From NCBI GenBank assembly GCA_025351405.1, contig JANXVZ010000046.1, forward strand, positions 1 through 63,290: 63,290 nt of DNA. Direction: 5' to 3'. Origin of the DNA: Sphingomonadales bacterium. Its GTDB lineage: Bacteria; Pseudomonadota; Alphaproteobacteria; Sphingomonadales; Sphingomonadaceae. Under the pieces are notes generated by a model. The model saw only the letters and a list, made by a program, of their open reading frames with translations. It ran no database searches and was not told the DNA's origin. A program made the translations under genes and the position numbers. Below, in pieces: positions 1-8,248 of the stretch. Numbering within the stretch: position 1 is the stretch's first letter; each line of letters begins with the position of its first letter.

Positions 1-130
1 GCATTTCCGTTCACGCAAGTGTAAATTTCCCCGACACTTTTGCCACCGCGAAAATCGGGGACGGCTCAAAATGGTCAGGCCCGCTTCGCTGCAGTCACAG
101 AATGCAGGAGCAGAGCCTTGCCGGCCTGCT

Positions 131-349
131 TGGTGGCCGTATGTCATGGACGACCGGCGGTTCACGTCGCTCACCCAGATCGCCCAGGCGATCACCGGCG
201 CGCACTGGTCGGGACCGCGGTTCTTCGGGCTGCGGGCGAAGGTAGCGGTGTCGGGTGCAGCCGCGGCTTCCGGTGCCCGTGCCCAGCGAGCGGCGGTGAA
301 CGCTCGGACTTTCGAGAAGCGGGTCACGGGGATGCTGGCTGATGCGTAG
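131..349 (+). pseudogene. DUF2924 family protein, 3' remnant
   Basis: The reading frame contains the end of the DUF2924 domain: a segment like SLTQIAQAITGAHWSGPRF followed by FGLR, the usual C-terminal block of this family. Complete members are about 130 to 160 residues and normally sit just upstream of a large serine recombinase, as here. The N-terminal two thirds are missing: upstream of about position 130 the frame no longer resembles the family, and no start codon with a ribosome-binding site restores it. The frame ends at 349, overlapping the recombinase start at 342, which is the usual coupling of this pair. The breakpoint and lost function are inferred by eye. Confidence 0.55.
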
Positions 350-2045
350 CCCCAGTGATGGCAACGCAAGCCGTGCTGCCAGCGCCCCGGTCCGCTGTGC
401 TATCTACACCCGCAAGTCGACGGAGGAGGGGCTGGAACAGGCGTTCAACAGCCTCGATGCCCAGCGCGAGGCGTGTGCCGCCTATATCGCCAGCCAGCGC
501 CATGAAGGCTGGGTGTCGACGCCTGAGCTCTACGATGACGGCGGGTTCTCGGGCGGTAACATGGAGCGGCCGGGGCTGAAGGCTCTGATGGCCGATGTCC
601 AAGCCGGGAAGGTGGACGTCATCGTCGTCTACAAGGTCGACCGGCTGACCCGGGCCCTGTCCGACTTTGCCAAGATCGTCGAGGTGCTCGACGCCCGCGG
701 CGCGTCGTTCGTATCAGTCACCCAGTCGTTCAACACCACCACCAGCATGGGGCGGCTGACCTTGAACGTGCTGCTGTCATTTGCGCAGTTCGAGCGGGAG
801 GTCACCGGCGAGCGCATTCGCGACAATGTGGCGGCGTCCAAGAAGAAGGGCATGTGGATGGGCGGCCCGGTACCGCTCGGTTACGATGTCCGGGACCGCA
901 AGCTCGTCGTCAATGAAGCGGAAGCCGCCACCGTGCGGCACGTCTTCGAACGCTACCGGGTAATCGGCAATGCCCGCGAGCTGCTAATCGAGCTGGACGA
1001 GGCTGGTGCCCGCACCAAGGCTACCGCCACCAAGTCTGGACTTGGTCGTGGCGGCATCGCGTTCGCGCGCGGCAGCCTGCTGCATCTGCTTGGCAACCGT
1101 GTCTACATCGGTGAGACGAAACACCGCGATGCACACTACCCGGGTGAGCACGACGCCATCGTGCCGCGTCCGCTCTGGGACGACGTTCACGCGATCCGCA
1201 GCGGCAACCGCGTCGTGCGGGGTGCGGCACGCAATATCGCGCATCCGAGTCTGCTCATCGGGCTGGTGTTCGACGGCGCCGGGCGGCCGATGAGTCCAAG
1301 CCATGCCTGCAAGGGAACACGGCGCTATCGCTACTATGTGACAAAGCCGGACCTGGTCACCAAAGACGAACCCTCGTGGCGGCTGCCGGCGCACGATCTC
1401 GAGTCGCTGGTGATGCGGCGGACAGCCTCGCTGCTCGCTGACGCGCAAACCCTGCAGGAACGGCTGGCAGGTGCGATTGCGCTGGATGCGCCCGAGCTAA
1501 GCGCTGCGCTCGACCGCGCCAAGGCCCTCCGCGCCACTAGTGCCAATGGCGACCCCGCCTGTCTCACGCTCATCGAGCGCATCGAGCTGCGCCATGACAG
1601 CGTCGATATAACCCTCGATTTGGCGGCTCTTATCGACCGCTCAGAGCTTGCTGACAGCAGCGCACCCAAGATTCCCCATGTCATCAACACACTGGTGGCG
1701 CGCATCCGGCGCGGCACCGAGGTGCGGCTGGTGCTCGCAAACCCGGGGAGCCGGGACGATTGCCAGGTCGACCCGGCGCTGGTCAGGCTGATCGTGCGGG
1801 CCCATGCTGCACGCAAGGCGATCACGCAGCATCCCGAGCAGCCGCTCGCCGGGATCGCAGCAGGGCAGGGACTCACGCCTGACTACTTTACGCTGCTGAT
1901 CCGGCTCTCAACGCTGGCGCCCGACATCATCGCCGCGATCCTCGGCGGACGCCAGCCAGCCAGACTCAACCGGCAGCGGCTGGCGCGATTTACCAACCTG
2001 CCCAGCGACTGGGTCGAGCAACGGGCGGCACTCGGGTTCGTCTGA
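342..2045 (+). CDS. large serine recombinase (resolvase N-domain plus recombinase domain)
   Basis: A 567-residue site-specific recombinase that would integrate or excise the element to its left. The N-terminal resolvase domain (about residues 17-165) has the IYTRKST motif with the presumed nucleophile Ser26, then DGGFSGGNMERPGL, VYKVDRLTR and FAQFEREVTGERIRDN, all standard family motifs. The recombinase domain follows (about 170-330, with LLHLLGNRVYIGE and RYRYYV). The C-terminal part is helical and lacks an obvious Cys4 zinc ribbon. It overlaps the remnant DUF2924 frame by 8 bases. The 3' end of a tRNA-Arg gene lies about 490 bp downstream, so this probably marks the right end of an integrated island. 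Family certain; target site inferred. Confidence 0.93.
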   Translation: MRSPSDGNASRAASAPVRCAIYTRKSTEEGLEQAFNSLDAQREACAAYIASQRHEGWVSTPELYDDGGFSGGNMERPGLKALMADVQAGKVDVIVVYKVDRLTRALSDFAKIVEVLDARGASFVSVTQSFNTTTSMGRLTLNVLLSFAQFEREVTGERIRDNVAASKKKGMWMGGPVPLGYDVRDRKLVVNEAEAATVRHVFERYRVIGNARELLIELDEAGARTKATATKSGLGRGGIAFARGSLLHLLGNRVYIGETKHRDAHYPGEHDAIVPRPLWDDVHAIRSGNRVVRGAARNIAHPSLLIGLVFDGAGRPMSPSHACKGTRRYRYYVTKPDLVTKDEPSWRLPAHDLESLVMRRTASLLADAQTLQERLAGAIALDAPELSAALDRAKALRATSANGDPACLTLIERIELRHDSVDITLDLAALIDRSELADSSAPKIPHVINTLVARIRRGTEVRLVLANPGSRDDCQVDPALVRLIVRAHAARKAITQHPEQPLAGIAAGQGLTPDYFTLLIRLSTLAPDIIAAILGGRQPARLNRQRLARFTNLPSDWVEQRAALGFV

Positions 2046-2281
2046 GCCGCGCGGCGTGCATCGCTGATCCGCGCGCCACCTATCAGCCGATATGCATCCC
2101 AGCTGCCGACCGCCAAATTGGCTGGTGGAGATTTGCGCTCGAATGGACCGGAACGGGTTGCCCTTAGCGCGTCTCTCGGTCGAAGGGCCGCTGCATAGCT
2201 CGCCCGTAACCGCCGCAAACGACGAGGCTTATCCCAGCACGTCCCAGGCAATCCCACTTAGTCCCGGGTCATTGGGCTGTG

Positions 2282-2313
2282 TGGTGCATCGCAACACGAA
2301 TCGAACCTCCGAC
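2282..2313 (-). other. degenerate tRNA 3'-end fragment (possible old attachment site)
   Basis: Read on the minus strand, this stretch has GGTTCGATTC (T-arm core) and ends in TGCACCA, like the end of the true tRNA-Arg about 250 bp to the right. The T-arm stem no longer pairs and the loop is one base too long, so it is not a working tRNA. It could be a leftover attachment site from an earlier integration at the same tRNA. Confidence 0.35.
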
Positions 2314-2503
2314 ACGCAATTTGCAACAAACCTGCATCAGCATCTGCATCGCATCCGCCGACCGCCAAAACCCCTTGCAGAGAAATGGCCCCGCCAGCTG
2401 GCCAGATGGTGGCCCAACTAGCGTCTCTCGACACTGGCAAGGATGCTTGGACCGCCGCAAAACTCCGGAAAAGGCGGGAGAAATCCTCGCCCTCGTTAGG
2501 TTC

Positions 2504-2529
2504 GTCTGGTCTGAGTAAATGGACCAGAC
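2504..2529. repeat. 8-bp inverted repeat beside the tRNA 3' end
   Basis: Arms GTCTGGTC (2504-2511) and GACCAGAC (2522-2529) are perfectly complementary with a 10-base spacer. It begins five bases beyond the tRNA 3' end in the direction of tRNA transcription. There is no T-run after it on the minus strand. It could end the tRNA transcript or be part of a recombinase site. Confidence 0.45.
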
Positions 2530-2533
2530 TGGT

Positions 2534-2610
2534 TGGTGCACCCGGCAGGAATCGAACCTGCGACCTTCGGTTTAGGAAACCGCTGCTCTGTCCGGCTGAG
2601 CTACGGGTGC
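2534..2610 (-). tRNA. tRNA-Arg (anticodon CCU)
   Basis: A 77-nt cloverleaf on the minus strand. The acceptor stem GCACCCG pairs with CGGGTGC, the D stem is GCTC/GAGC, the anticodon loop is TTCCTAA with anticodon CCT, and the T arm is GCAGG-TTCGATT-CCTGC. The CCA end is encoded. The anticodon reads AGG arginine codons. Its 3' end faces the serine recombinase gene, the usual orientation for an element integrated at a tRNA 3' end. Confidence 0.96.
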
Positions 2611-2662
2611 AACCATTTTGCAAATGCCACGATGTTGGACGTGTGCAAACAAAAAGCTGCCG

Positions 2663-3082
2663 TCAGGCATCCGACCGGATCAGCGGCCGGAACGGCAGGG
2701 GCGTCAGCGCGATGCCTTCGTCAGCCAGCGCCGCAGCTTCGGCGAGGCTGGCTTCACCATAGATGCTGCGTGGCGGTTGCCGCCCTGCATCGATGGCGCG
2801 CGCTTCTGCGGGGAAATCGCTGCCGACATAGTCCGAAGTTGCCTCAAGCTGGCGTTGTGCCGACAGCATCGCGGCGTGGATCGGCGCTGCGTCGGGGGTC
2901 ACCGGCCCGCGCTTGTGGTGGCTGGCCACCGCGGGCGCCATGACCGCCTTGCCGATGCCGGTATCGCCGCACATCGGGCAGGCGATCAGGCCCCGCGCCA
3001 CCTGGTCTTCATAATCGGTCGATGATCCGAACCAGGCCTCGAAGACATGGGACTTGCCGCACAACAGGTCGAAAACGATCAT
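2663..3082 (-). CDS. DUF1178 family protein
   Basis: A 139-residue conserved alphaproteobacterial protein. The N-terminus MIVFDLLC, the HVFEAWFGS segment and the ACPMCGD dithiol are characteristic of DUF1178; Cys8 with the CPMC pair looks like a small metal-binding knuckle, which is inference. The biochemical role of the family is unknown. The start codon overlaps the stop of the upstream nitrilase-like gene (ATGA), so the two are probably translated together. Confidence 0.9.
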   Translation of the reverse strand: MIVFDLLCGKSHVFEAWFGSSTDYEDQVARGLIACPMCGDTGIGKAVMAPAVASHHKRGPVTPDAAPIHAAMLSAQRQLEATSDYVGSDFPAEARAIDAGRQPPRSIYGEASLAEAAALADEGIALTPLPFRPLIRSDA

Positions 3083-3921
3083 CGGCTGCCGATGGCAAAG
3101 GCGCGCGCATGGGCGAGCGACGGGATGCGACCGCGCGCCGTGGCCACTTCCGCCAGGTCGATTTCGACCACTGCGCTGCCGGGCGCCTCGCCCATATCGA
3201 GGATCACTTCGCCCCAGGGGTTGATGACCAGCGAATGTCCATAAGTGGAGCGGCCATCGGCATGGTGGCCCGTCTGTGCGGCAGCGATGACGAAACACCC
3301 CGTCTCGATGGCGCGGGCGCGCAGCAGCACGTGCCAGTGCGCCGCGCCGGTCGGCTGGGTGAACGCCGCCGGCACGGACAGGATCGCAGCACCTTCGCGC
3401 GCCAGCGCGGCATACAGGGGGCCAAAGCGCACATCGTAGCAGATACTCAGGCCCAGCACGCCCCAAGGCGTCTCCGCCACAACCGCGGATTCCCCCGGCA
3501 CATACAGCGCCGATTCCTGATAGCGCTCGCCATCGGGGAGGGTGACGTCGAATAGGTGCAGCTTGTCATAGCGCGCACGGACATCGCCGGCGTCGTCGAT
3601 CAGGAAACCGCGATTGGCCAGCTTGTCGCCGCCGCCGACCCGCCCGGTGCCAACCCGCAACGCGAGGCTGCCGAGGTGCACCCAAACCTTGTTGTCGCGC
3701 GCCGCGCCGCAGACCGACGCCAGCACGGGGTCACCGGCCTCGTCATGCGCCGTTGCCAGCGCCCGCTGGCGATTGCGATCGAGCATTCCGCTCATTTCCG
3801 GTGTGAAGATGACCTGCGCACCTTTTGCCGCAAGCGCCGCGATTGCACCCGACAGCATCGCCGCTTCGACCGCCGGATCGATGCCGGTCGTCGTCTGTAC
3901 GATGCCGATTCGCAGGCTCAC
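3079..3921 (-). CDS. carbon-nitrogen hydrolase (nitrilase superfamily, Nit1/Nit2-like)
   Basis: A cytoplasmic amidase-fold enzyme of about 280 residues. The catalytic triad is visible: Glu in FTPEMSG, Lys in RYDKLHLFD and Cys in LSICYDVRFG. The order and surroundings fit the Nit1/Nit2 branch, which removes deaminated glutathione or omega-amide by-products; which substrate applies here cannot be told. The start is taken as GTG at 3921 (VSLRIGIVQT), just behind grxC, because the preceding in-frame codons overlap grxC and look unlike the family. A link to glutathione metabolism would suit the neighbouring glutaredoxin but is inference. It overlaps the DUF1178 gene by four bases. Confidence 0.88.
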   Translation of the reverse strand: MSLRIGIVQTTTGIDPAVEAAMLSGAIAALAAKGAQVIFTPEMSGMLDRNRQRALATAHDEAGDPVLASVCGAARDNKVWVHLGSLALRVGTGRVGGGDKLANRGFLIDDAGDVRARYDKLHLFDVTLPDGERYQESALYVPGESAVVAETPWGVLGLSICYDVRFGPLYAALAREGAAILSVPAAFTQPTGAAHWHVLLRARAIETGCFVIAAAQTGHHADGRSTYGHSLVINPWGEVILDMGEAPGSAVVEIDLAEVATARGRIPSLAHARAFAIGSR

Positions 3922-3925
3922 CCGC

Positions 3926-4183
3926 TCACGCCGCCAGCAGCGGGTCGAGCTTGCCGGCGCGATCCAGCGCCGCAAGATCGTCGCTGCCGCCGATATGCTG
4001 GCCGTCGATGAAAACCTGCGGGACGGTGGCGCCGCCGCCCGAGCGCGCGATCATTTCGGCGCGCAACGGCCCGCCTGTCGAAATGTCATGCTCCTCAAAG
4101 GCCACGCCCTTGGCCTTGAGGAGAGATTTCGCGCGTGTGCAATAGGGGCACAGGAATTTGGTGTAGATCTCGATCTTGGCCAT
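3926..4183 (-). CDS. grxC: glutaredoxin 3
   Basis: An 85-residue dithiol glutaredoxin that reduces disulfides and glutathione-mixed disulfides using glutathione. The active site is CPYC in KFLCPYCTRAK; the TVPQVFIDG cis-proline loop and GGSDDLAAL glutathione-binding segment follow. The ATG at 4183 is chosen over an in-frame GTG at 4189 because GGAGG stands five bases upstream of it. It ends four bases before the nitrilase-like gene and follows comF, so comF-grxC-nit-DUF1178 is a probable operon. Confidence 0.95.
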   Translation of the reverse strand: MAKIEIYTKFLCPYCTRAKSLLKAKGVAFEEHDISTGGPLRAEMIARSGGGATVPQVFIDGQHIGGSDDLAALDRAGKLDPLLAA

Positions 4184-4200
4184 CGCCACCTCCAGAAACG

Positions 4201-5004
4201 CTAATGTGCGTCAGCTTCGATGCCATTGCCATAGGGCGGATGAACGATCGTTGACCCGCCATCGCGCACCACCCTCGCAAAGGTCAACACCCGCACCTCC
4301 ACCGCCCCGGCGCGGCGCAGCAACCGGGCGCAGGCGTTGGCGGTCGCGCCGGTGGTCAGGACGTCGTCGATCAGCAGGATCCGCCGGCCACGCACCAGGC
4401 CGCGATCGCGGACCTTGAAGGCGCCCCGCACATTGGCGGCGCGCGCCTTGCGACCCATCCCGGCACTCGCGAGCGTGGCGCGGACACGCAGCAACGCATC
4501 GACCGCCAGTGCACCATGTCCGCGGCCGGCCAGGACCCGCGCCAGCAAGGCGGCCTGGTTGAAGCCGCGGCGCCACAGCCTCCAACGATGCAGCGGCACC
4601 GGCACCAGCAGCACATCGCCGCCCAGCATATCCGCGCCGGCGCGCGCCATATGGGTCGCCATCAGCCTGGCAAGGTGCTGCCGGTCGCCATGCTTGAACG
4701 ACAGCAGCACCGACCGGGCCGCGCCTTCATAGCCGAAGGCGGCACGCGCCATATCGAAGCGCGGCGGATCGGCGAGGCAGGGCGCGCACAGGGTGCCGGG
4801 GCCACGATCATGGTCGAACGGCGTTCCGCAGCACGCGCAACAGGGCGTGGTGAGGAAGACCAGTTGCTGCCAGCAGCCGCTGCAGAACCGGTCGTCCCCA
4901 TCGACAATGGCCCGGCATGCCGGGCATCGCGGCGGCAGCACGAGATCGATGACGGCCTGCGCGGAGCGTTGCAAGGGAACGAGAAGCGCGATGGTCACCC
5001 GCAC
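4201..5004 (-). CDS. comF: ComF family phosphoribosyltransferase-like protein
   Basis: A 267-residue ComF homologue. The N-terminal part has a cysteine-rich double zinc-ribbon (PPRCPACRAI, FCSGCW, CCACCGTPF, LCAPC). The C-terminal part is a type I phosphoribosyltransferase fold with the PRPP loop ILLIDDVLTTGATANA. Family members take part in DNA uptake in transformable bacteria, but in alphaproteobacteria the gene is kept without a proven competence role. The start is GTG at 5004, with a second GTG at 4998. It is divergent from the methyltransferase gene at 5100, so the promoters lie in the 95-bp gap. Confidence 0.9.
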   Translation of the reverse strand: MRVTIALLVPLQRSAQAVIDLVLPPRCPACRAIVDGDDRFCSGCWQQLVFLTTPCCACCGTPFDHDRGPGTLCAPCLADPPRFDMARAAFGYEGAARSVLLSFKHGDRQHLARLMATHMARAGADMLGGDVLLVPVPLHRWRLWRRGFNQAALLARVLAGRGHGALAVDALLRVRATLASAGMGRKARAANVRGAFKVRDRGLVRGRRILLIDDVLTTGATANACARLLRRAGAVEVRVLTFARVVRDGGSTIVHPPYGNGIEADAH

Positions 5005-5099
5005 AGGCTAGCGCAGATCATGCCGGATCGAAACGGATTGCAGGGCTTGCGCAACGACAGTCCCTTGTCACCAAGGACCATTGCGCTACCGCTACCGCC

Positions 5100-5915
5100 G
5101 TGACCGTGGAACCCTTCGACCGCGCCCTGCGCCGACGCCGCCATGCCGCATCGCGTGCCGGCTTCGCTGCCGCCGACTTCCTGCATGCGACCATGGCCGA
5201 CGAGGTCCGGGAGCGGGTTGCCCAGGTGGCGCGCCGCTTTCCGCAGGTGCTGGACCTGGGCGGGCCAGCGCCGATCTGGGCGGGAGCGATGCGGTTGGCG
5301 CTGGCGCTGGGCGATGCGTCGATCGTCGCCGACGAGGACCGCTTGCCCTTTGCCGATGGCAGCTTCGACCTGGTGGTTTCGGCCGGCGGGCTGGCGACGG
5401 TCAGCGATCTGCCGGGCGCGCTGGCGCAAGTGCGGCGCGTGCTGCGGCCCGACGGTCTTTTCGTGGCGGCCTTCGTCGGCGGGACGACATTGCGCGAGCT
5501 TCGCACCGATCTCATCGAGGCCGAGGTGGCCGTGCGCGGCGGCGCGGCAGCGCGGACGGCGCCGATGGTCGAGGCGCAAGCAGCAGCCCGCCTGTTGCAG
5601 CGCGCGGGGTTCGCCATGCCGGTGGCCGATATCGAGCGGGTGACCGTGCGTTATGCATCGCTGTTCGGACTTTTTGCCGATTTGACCGCAATGGGCGCAC
5701 GATCGGTCCTCGCCTCCCGGGCATCGTTGCGCCGCGATGTGCTGGCACGGGCGGCGGAGGGCTTTGCAGCCCGCGCGGGCGAGGACGGCAAGACGGCGGT
5801 CACGGTTGAAATCATTCACCTTGCCGGCTGGGCGCCGGCACCCGGCCAGCCGATCCCGCTGAAGCCGGGAAGCGCCACGACCAGCCTGGCCAGAGCGTTG
5901 GGCAGCCGGATCTAG
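5100..5915 (+). CDS. class I SAM-dependent methyltransferase, BioC/NDUFAF5-like
   Basis: A 271-residue protein with an N-terminal FDRALRRRRHA block typical of the NDUFAF5/BioC-like group next to comF in alphaproteobacteria. The SAM-binding motif is weak (VLDLGGPAP); the motif II/III region reads LPFADGSFDLVVSAGGL followed by a VRRVLRPDG helix and FVAAFVGG strand. Mitochondrial NDUFAF5 acts in complex I assembly as a hydroxylase; whether the bacterial protein methylates or hydroxylates is unknown. GTG start. It is convergent with pgeF, whose stop lies inside its last codons. Confidence 0.82.
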   Translation: MTVEPFDRALRRRRHAASRAGFAAADFLHATMADEVRERVAQVARRFPQVLDLGGPAPIWAGAMRLALALGDASIVADEDRLPFADGSFDLVVSAGGLATVSDLPGALAQVRRVLRPDGLFVAAFVGGTTLRELRTDLIEAEVAVRGGAAARTAPMVEAQAAARLLQRAGFAMPVADIERVTVRYASLFGLFADLTAMGARSVLASRASLRRDVLARAAEGFAARAGEDGKTAVTVEIIHLAGWAPAPGQPIPLKPGSATTSLARALGSRI

Positions 5916-6673
5916 AGCGCGATCACCGACAGTTGCCGACCGTAGTCGGTTTCTCCGCGATGGGTCGTGCGGCGATAGCTGAACCAGCGTGCTTCGTCGG
6001 CATAGGTATCGAGGCCAAGGGCGGCGATGCGCCGGACACCGGCGTTGGCAAGGCGCATGGCGACAAAGCCCTCGATATCGAACTGGAACCGCCCGGGGCG
6101 ACCCGGGGTGAAATACCCGTCGTGTGCCGCGTCATCACAAATGAAACGGTCGCGGAATCCCGCATCGACTTCATAGCTTGCGCGGGCGATACACGGCCCG
6201 ATCGCAGCGACGATGGCCTCGCGGCGGGCGCCAAGGGCGGTCATCGCATCGACGGTGGCGCCGGCGATGTCGCCGAGCGCGCCCTTCCAGCCGGAGTGCG
6301 CGGCACCGATCACCCCGGCGCCGATATCGGCCAGCAGCACGGGTGCGCAATCGGCGGTGAGGATGCCGAGCGCCACATCGGGAGTGCACGTTACCAACGC
6401 ATCCGCGTGCGGGCGATCGGCATCGGCGACGGCGGCATCGACGGTGACGACGGTGACGCTGTGGATCTGGTGCAGCGAAGCCAGCACCGCGCCGGGCGCC
6501 ACTGCCTGTACCGCACGCCAGCGATTTTCAGCAACGGCGGCAGGATCGTCCGCCGAGCCGAGACCGACATTGAGGCTGGCATAGATCCCGCCCGAAACCC
6601 CGCCCTGGCGACCCAGAAAGCCGTGGCGCACGCCAGACAGCAGCGGTGTCGTGACAAACGGCGGCTTATCCAT
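5912..6673 (-). CDS. pgeF: peptidoglycan editing factor (YfiH/DUF152 family)
   Basis: A 253-residue multicopper-polyphenol-oxidase-like protein. The conserved metal residues are visible in HQIHSV, TADCAPVL and AAHSGWKG, and the C-terminal CTYADEARWFSYRR-type block is present as LDTYADEARWFSYRR. The family removes wrongly incorporated L-Ser from muropeptide precursors (PgeF) and has been called laccase-like. Start ATG at 6673 (MDKPPFVTTPL); the gene overlaps the GNAT gene upstream by eight bases, so it belongs to the run lgt-midA-GNAT-pgeF. Confidence 0.92.
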   Translation of the reverse strand: MDKPPFVTTPLLSGVRHGFLGRQGGVSGGIYASLNVGLGSADDPAAVAENRWRAVQAVAPGAVLASLHQIHSVTVVTVDAAVADADRPHADALVTCTPDVALGILTADCAPVLLADIGAGVIGAAHSGWKGALGDIAGATVDAMTALGARREAIVAAIGPCIARASYEVDAGFRDRFICDDAAHDGYFTPGRPGRFQFDIEGFVAMRLANAGVRRIAALGLDTYADEARWFSYRRTTHRGETDYGRQLSVIAL

Positions 6674-7181
6674 CGAGCACCGCCTTGCACAGGATATCCT
6701 CGTCGGCATGGTCGCCGACCATGAACTTGTACGGCATGATTTCGACAAAGCCGTACCGCGCATAGAACCGCCGGGCGCGCGGGTTTTCGGTGAACACCGA
6801 TAGCCACAGATCCTGCGCCTCACGGGCTTTTGCGGCGGTGACCACCCAGTCCATCAGTGTCGCCGCGACGCCGCTGCCTTGCCAGCCGGACAGGACGTAA
6901 AGCTGGCGGAGCTCCAATGCCCGGCGATCGCCGGAATCGAACGGCAAGGACGGTGGGCCGAGCTTGGCAAAACCGATGGCAATGCCATCGTCCTCTGCCA
7001 GCCGGACCTGCAGATTGCTGTCCGCAAGCTCGGCGGCCCAGTTCCGCGGGGATAGCTTGTCGAGAAAAATCCCGAGGTTGGTTGGGGAGTACAGGTGCCC
7101 GAAGGTTTCGGTGAAGCTGTCCCGCGAGACCCTGCTCAGCGTCGGCGCATCGGCGATACCGGCATCGCGATAGCCGATCAT
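6666..7181 (-). CDS. GNAT family N-acetyltransferase
   Basis: A 171-residue acetyltransferase with the acetyl-CoA-binding motif A visible as LYVLSGWQGSGVAATLMDWVV and motif B near VFTENPRARRFYARYGF. The substrate is unknown; the layout resembles small-molecule GNATs rather than RimI. The start ATG at 7181 overlaps the stop of the midA-like gene (ATGA), and its end overlaps pgeF, so all three should be co-translated. Confidence 0.9.
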   Translation of the reverse strand: MIGYRDAGIADAPTLSRVSRDSFTETFGHLYSPTNLGIFLDKLSPRNWAAELADSNLQVRLAEDDGIAIGFAKLGPPSLPFDSGDRRALELRQLYVLSGWQGSGVAATLMDWVVTAAKAREAQDLWLSVFTENPRARRFYARYGFVEIMPYKFMVGDHADEDILCKAVLDG

Positions 7182-8212
7182 GCGGTGAACCCGGCGGGTA
7201 CAGGCCAGGACGGCGCGGACAGGACCATGACCTTGAACAACGCACCCATCGCCGCCGGCGCCGTCAGCCGCACCAGCGCCGCCTCGATGCCGGCCGCCTG
7301 CACGGCGGTGGCGCGTGCCTTCAACGCCGTCGCCCGCGCCTCGATGCCGAGCCGCGCCAGCCACACGCCTTGTGGTAGCGGCCCCGACACCCGGATGCCG
7401 GCTGCGGCACCGACCGCCGCTGCGGCGAGCGCGGTGAAATCGACATGCGCGGTCAAGTCATGGCCTCCGGGGTTGGCAAAGGGATCGGCGATCTTGTGCC
7501 GGTGCAGGGCCTGCAGACTATCGCTGCCCCGGACGCCGTCATACCCGTAATCGATGATCAGCGCCGCACCGCCCTTTCGGCTGAAATGCGCCGCGAGCTG
7601 TGCGGCAATGGCACGGCCCGGTTCGCAGACCTCTCCAGCGAGCGCGAAATCGCCAAGATCCTCCGCGGCGATGGCAACCGGGGTGAAAACGCCCGCCTCC
7701 ACGGCGACCGCGCGCTCCATGCCGCCGAGAAACTGCCGGATCGGCAGCGCATCGAAAAATTCATTGGCAATGACGACAATCGGCAGGTCGTCGGGCACCT
7801 GGCCGAGGCAATCGAACCAGCGCGCGCCGGTGACCCGGCTTGCCTGCGCGGCGCGCAACCCGGCGCTGGTCTCGACGAATGCCACTTGCACCTTTTCGGC
7901 AAATGCCGGCAGCCGCATGGCCACGCGCAGCGCATCGGCCATCAAGGTGCCGCGCCCCGGCCCCAGTTCGACAAGCCGCATCGCCGGCGATCCGGCGCGC
8001 AGCCACAGGTCGGCGATCCAGCCGCCGACAAGTTCGCCGAACATCTGGCTGATTTCGGGCGCCGTGACGAAATCGCCCCCGGCGCCAAAGGGATCGCGCG
8101 CCGCGCTGCCGCCGTCGTAATAGGCTGCATTGCATGCCGCCATCCAATGGTCGAGGCGCAGCGGCCCCTCGGCGGCGATCCGCGCGCGCAGCGCTGCTGC
8201 TGCCTGCGTCAT
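7178..8212 (-). CDS. SAM-dependent methyltransferase, MidA/NDUFAF7 family (COG1565)
   Basis: A 344-residue protein with the family hallmarks: an N-terminal helix pair, DPFGAGGDFVTAPEISQMFGE, the SAM loop LVELGPGRGTLMAD, and IANEFFDALPIRQF. Mitochondrial NDUFAF7 dimethylates an arginine of a complex I subunit; an equivalent role in the bacterial NADH dehydrogenase is plausible. It follows lgt with 36 bases between and overlaps the GNAT gene by four. The lgt-midA pairing is common in alphaproteobacteria. Confidence 0.9.
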   Translation of the reverse strand: MTQAAAALRARIAAEGPLRLDHWMAACNAAYYDGGSAARDPFGAGGDFVTAPEISQMFGELVGGWIADLWLRAGSPAMRLVELGPGRGTLMADALRVAMRLPAFAEKVQVAFVETSAGLRAAQASRVTGARWFDCLGQVPDDLPIVVIANEFFDALPIRQFLGGMERAVAVEAGVFTPVAIAAEDLGDFALAGEVCEPGRAIAAQLAAHFSRKGGAALIIDYGYDGVRGSDSLQALHRHKIADPFANPGGHDLTAHVDFTALAAAAVGAAAGIRVSGPLPQGVWLARLGIEARATALKARATAVQAAGIEAALVRLTAPAAMGALFKVMVLSAPSWPVPAGFTA

Positions 8213-8248
8213 GCCAGCTTCGAAGTCACGCCATCCCCGCCATCGGCG

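Larger units (their letters stand above)
2046..2533. other. non-coding junction between recombinase and tRNA-Arg
   Basis: A 488-base stretch with no convincing gene: the frames across it have no family motif, ribosome-binding site or sensible composition. It holds a tRNA-like 3' fragment near 2282-2313 and an 8-bp inverted repeat at 2504-2529 next to the 3' end of the tRNA gene. It is probably island-end or attachment-site debris. Confidence 0.5.

Noticed and set aside
2092-2421. A 109-codon frame between the recombinase and the tRNA.
   Set aside because: No ribosome-binding site, no family resemblance, and it contains the tRNA-like fragment.
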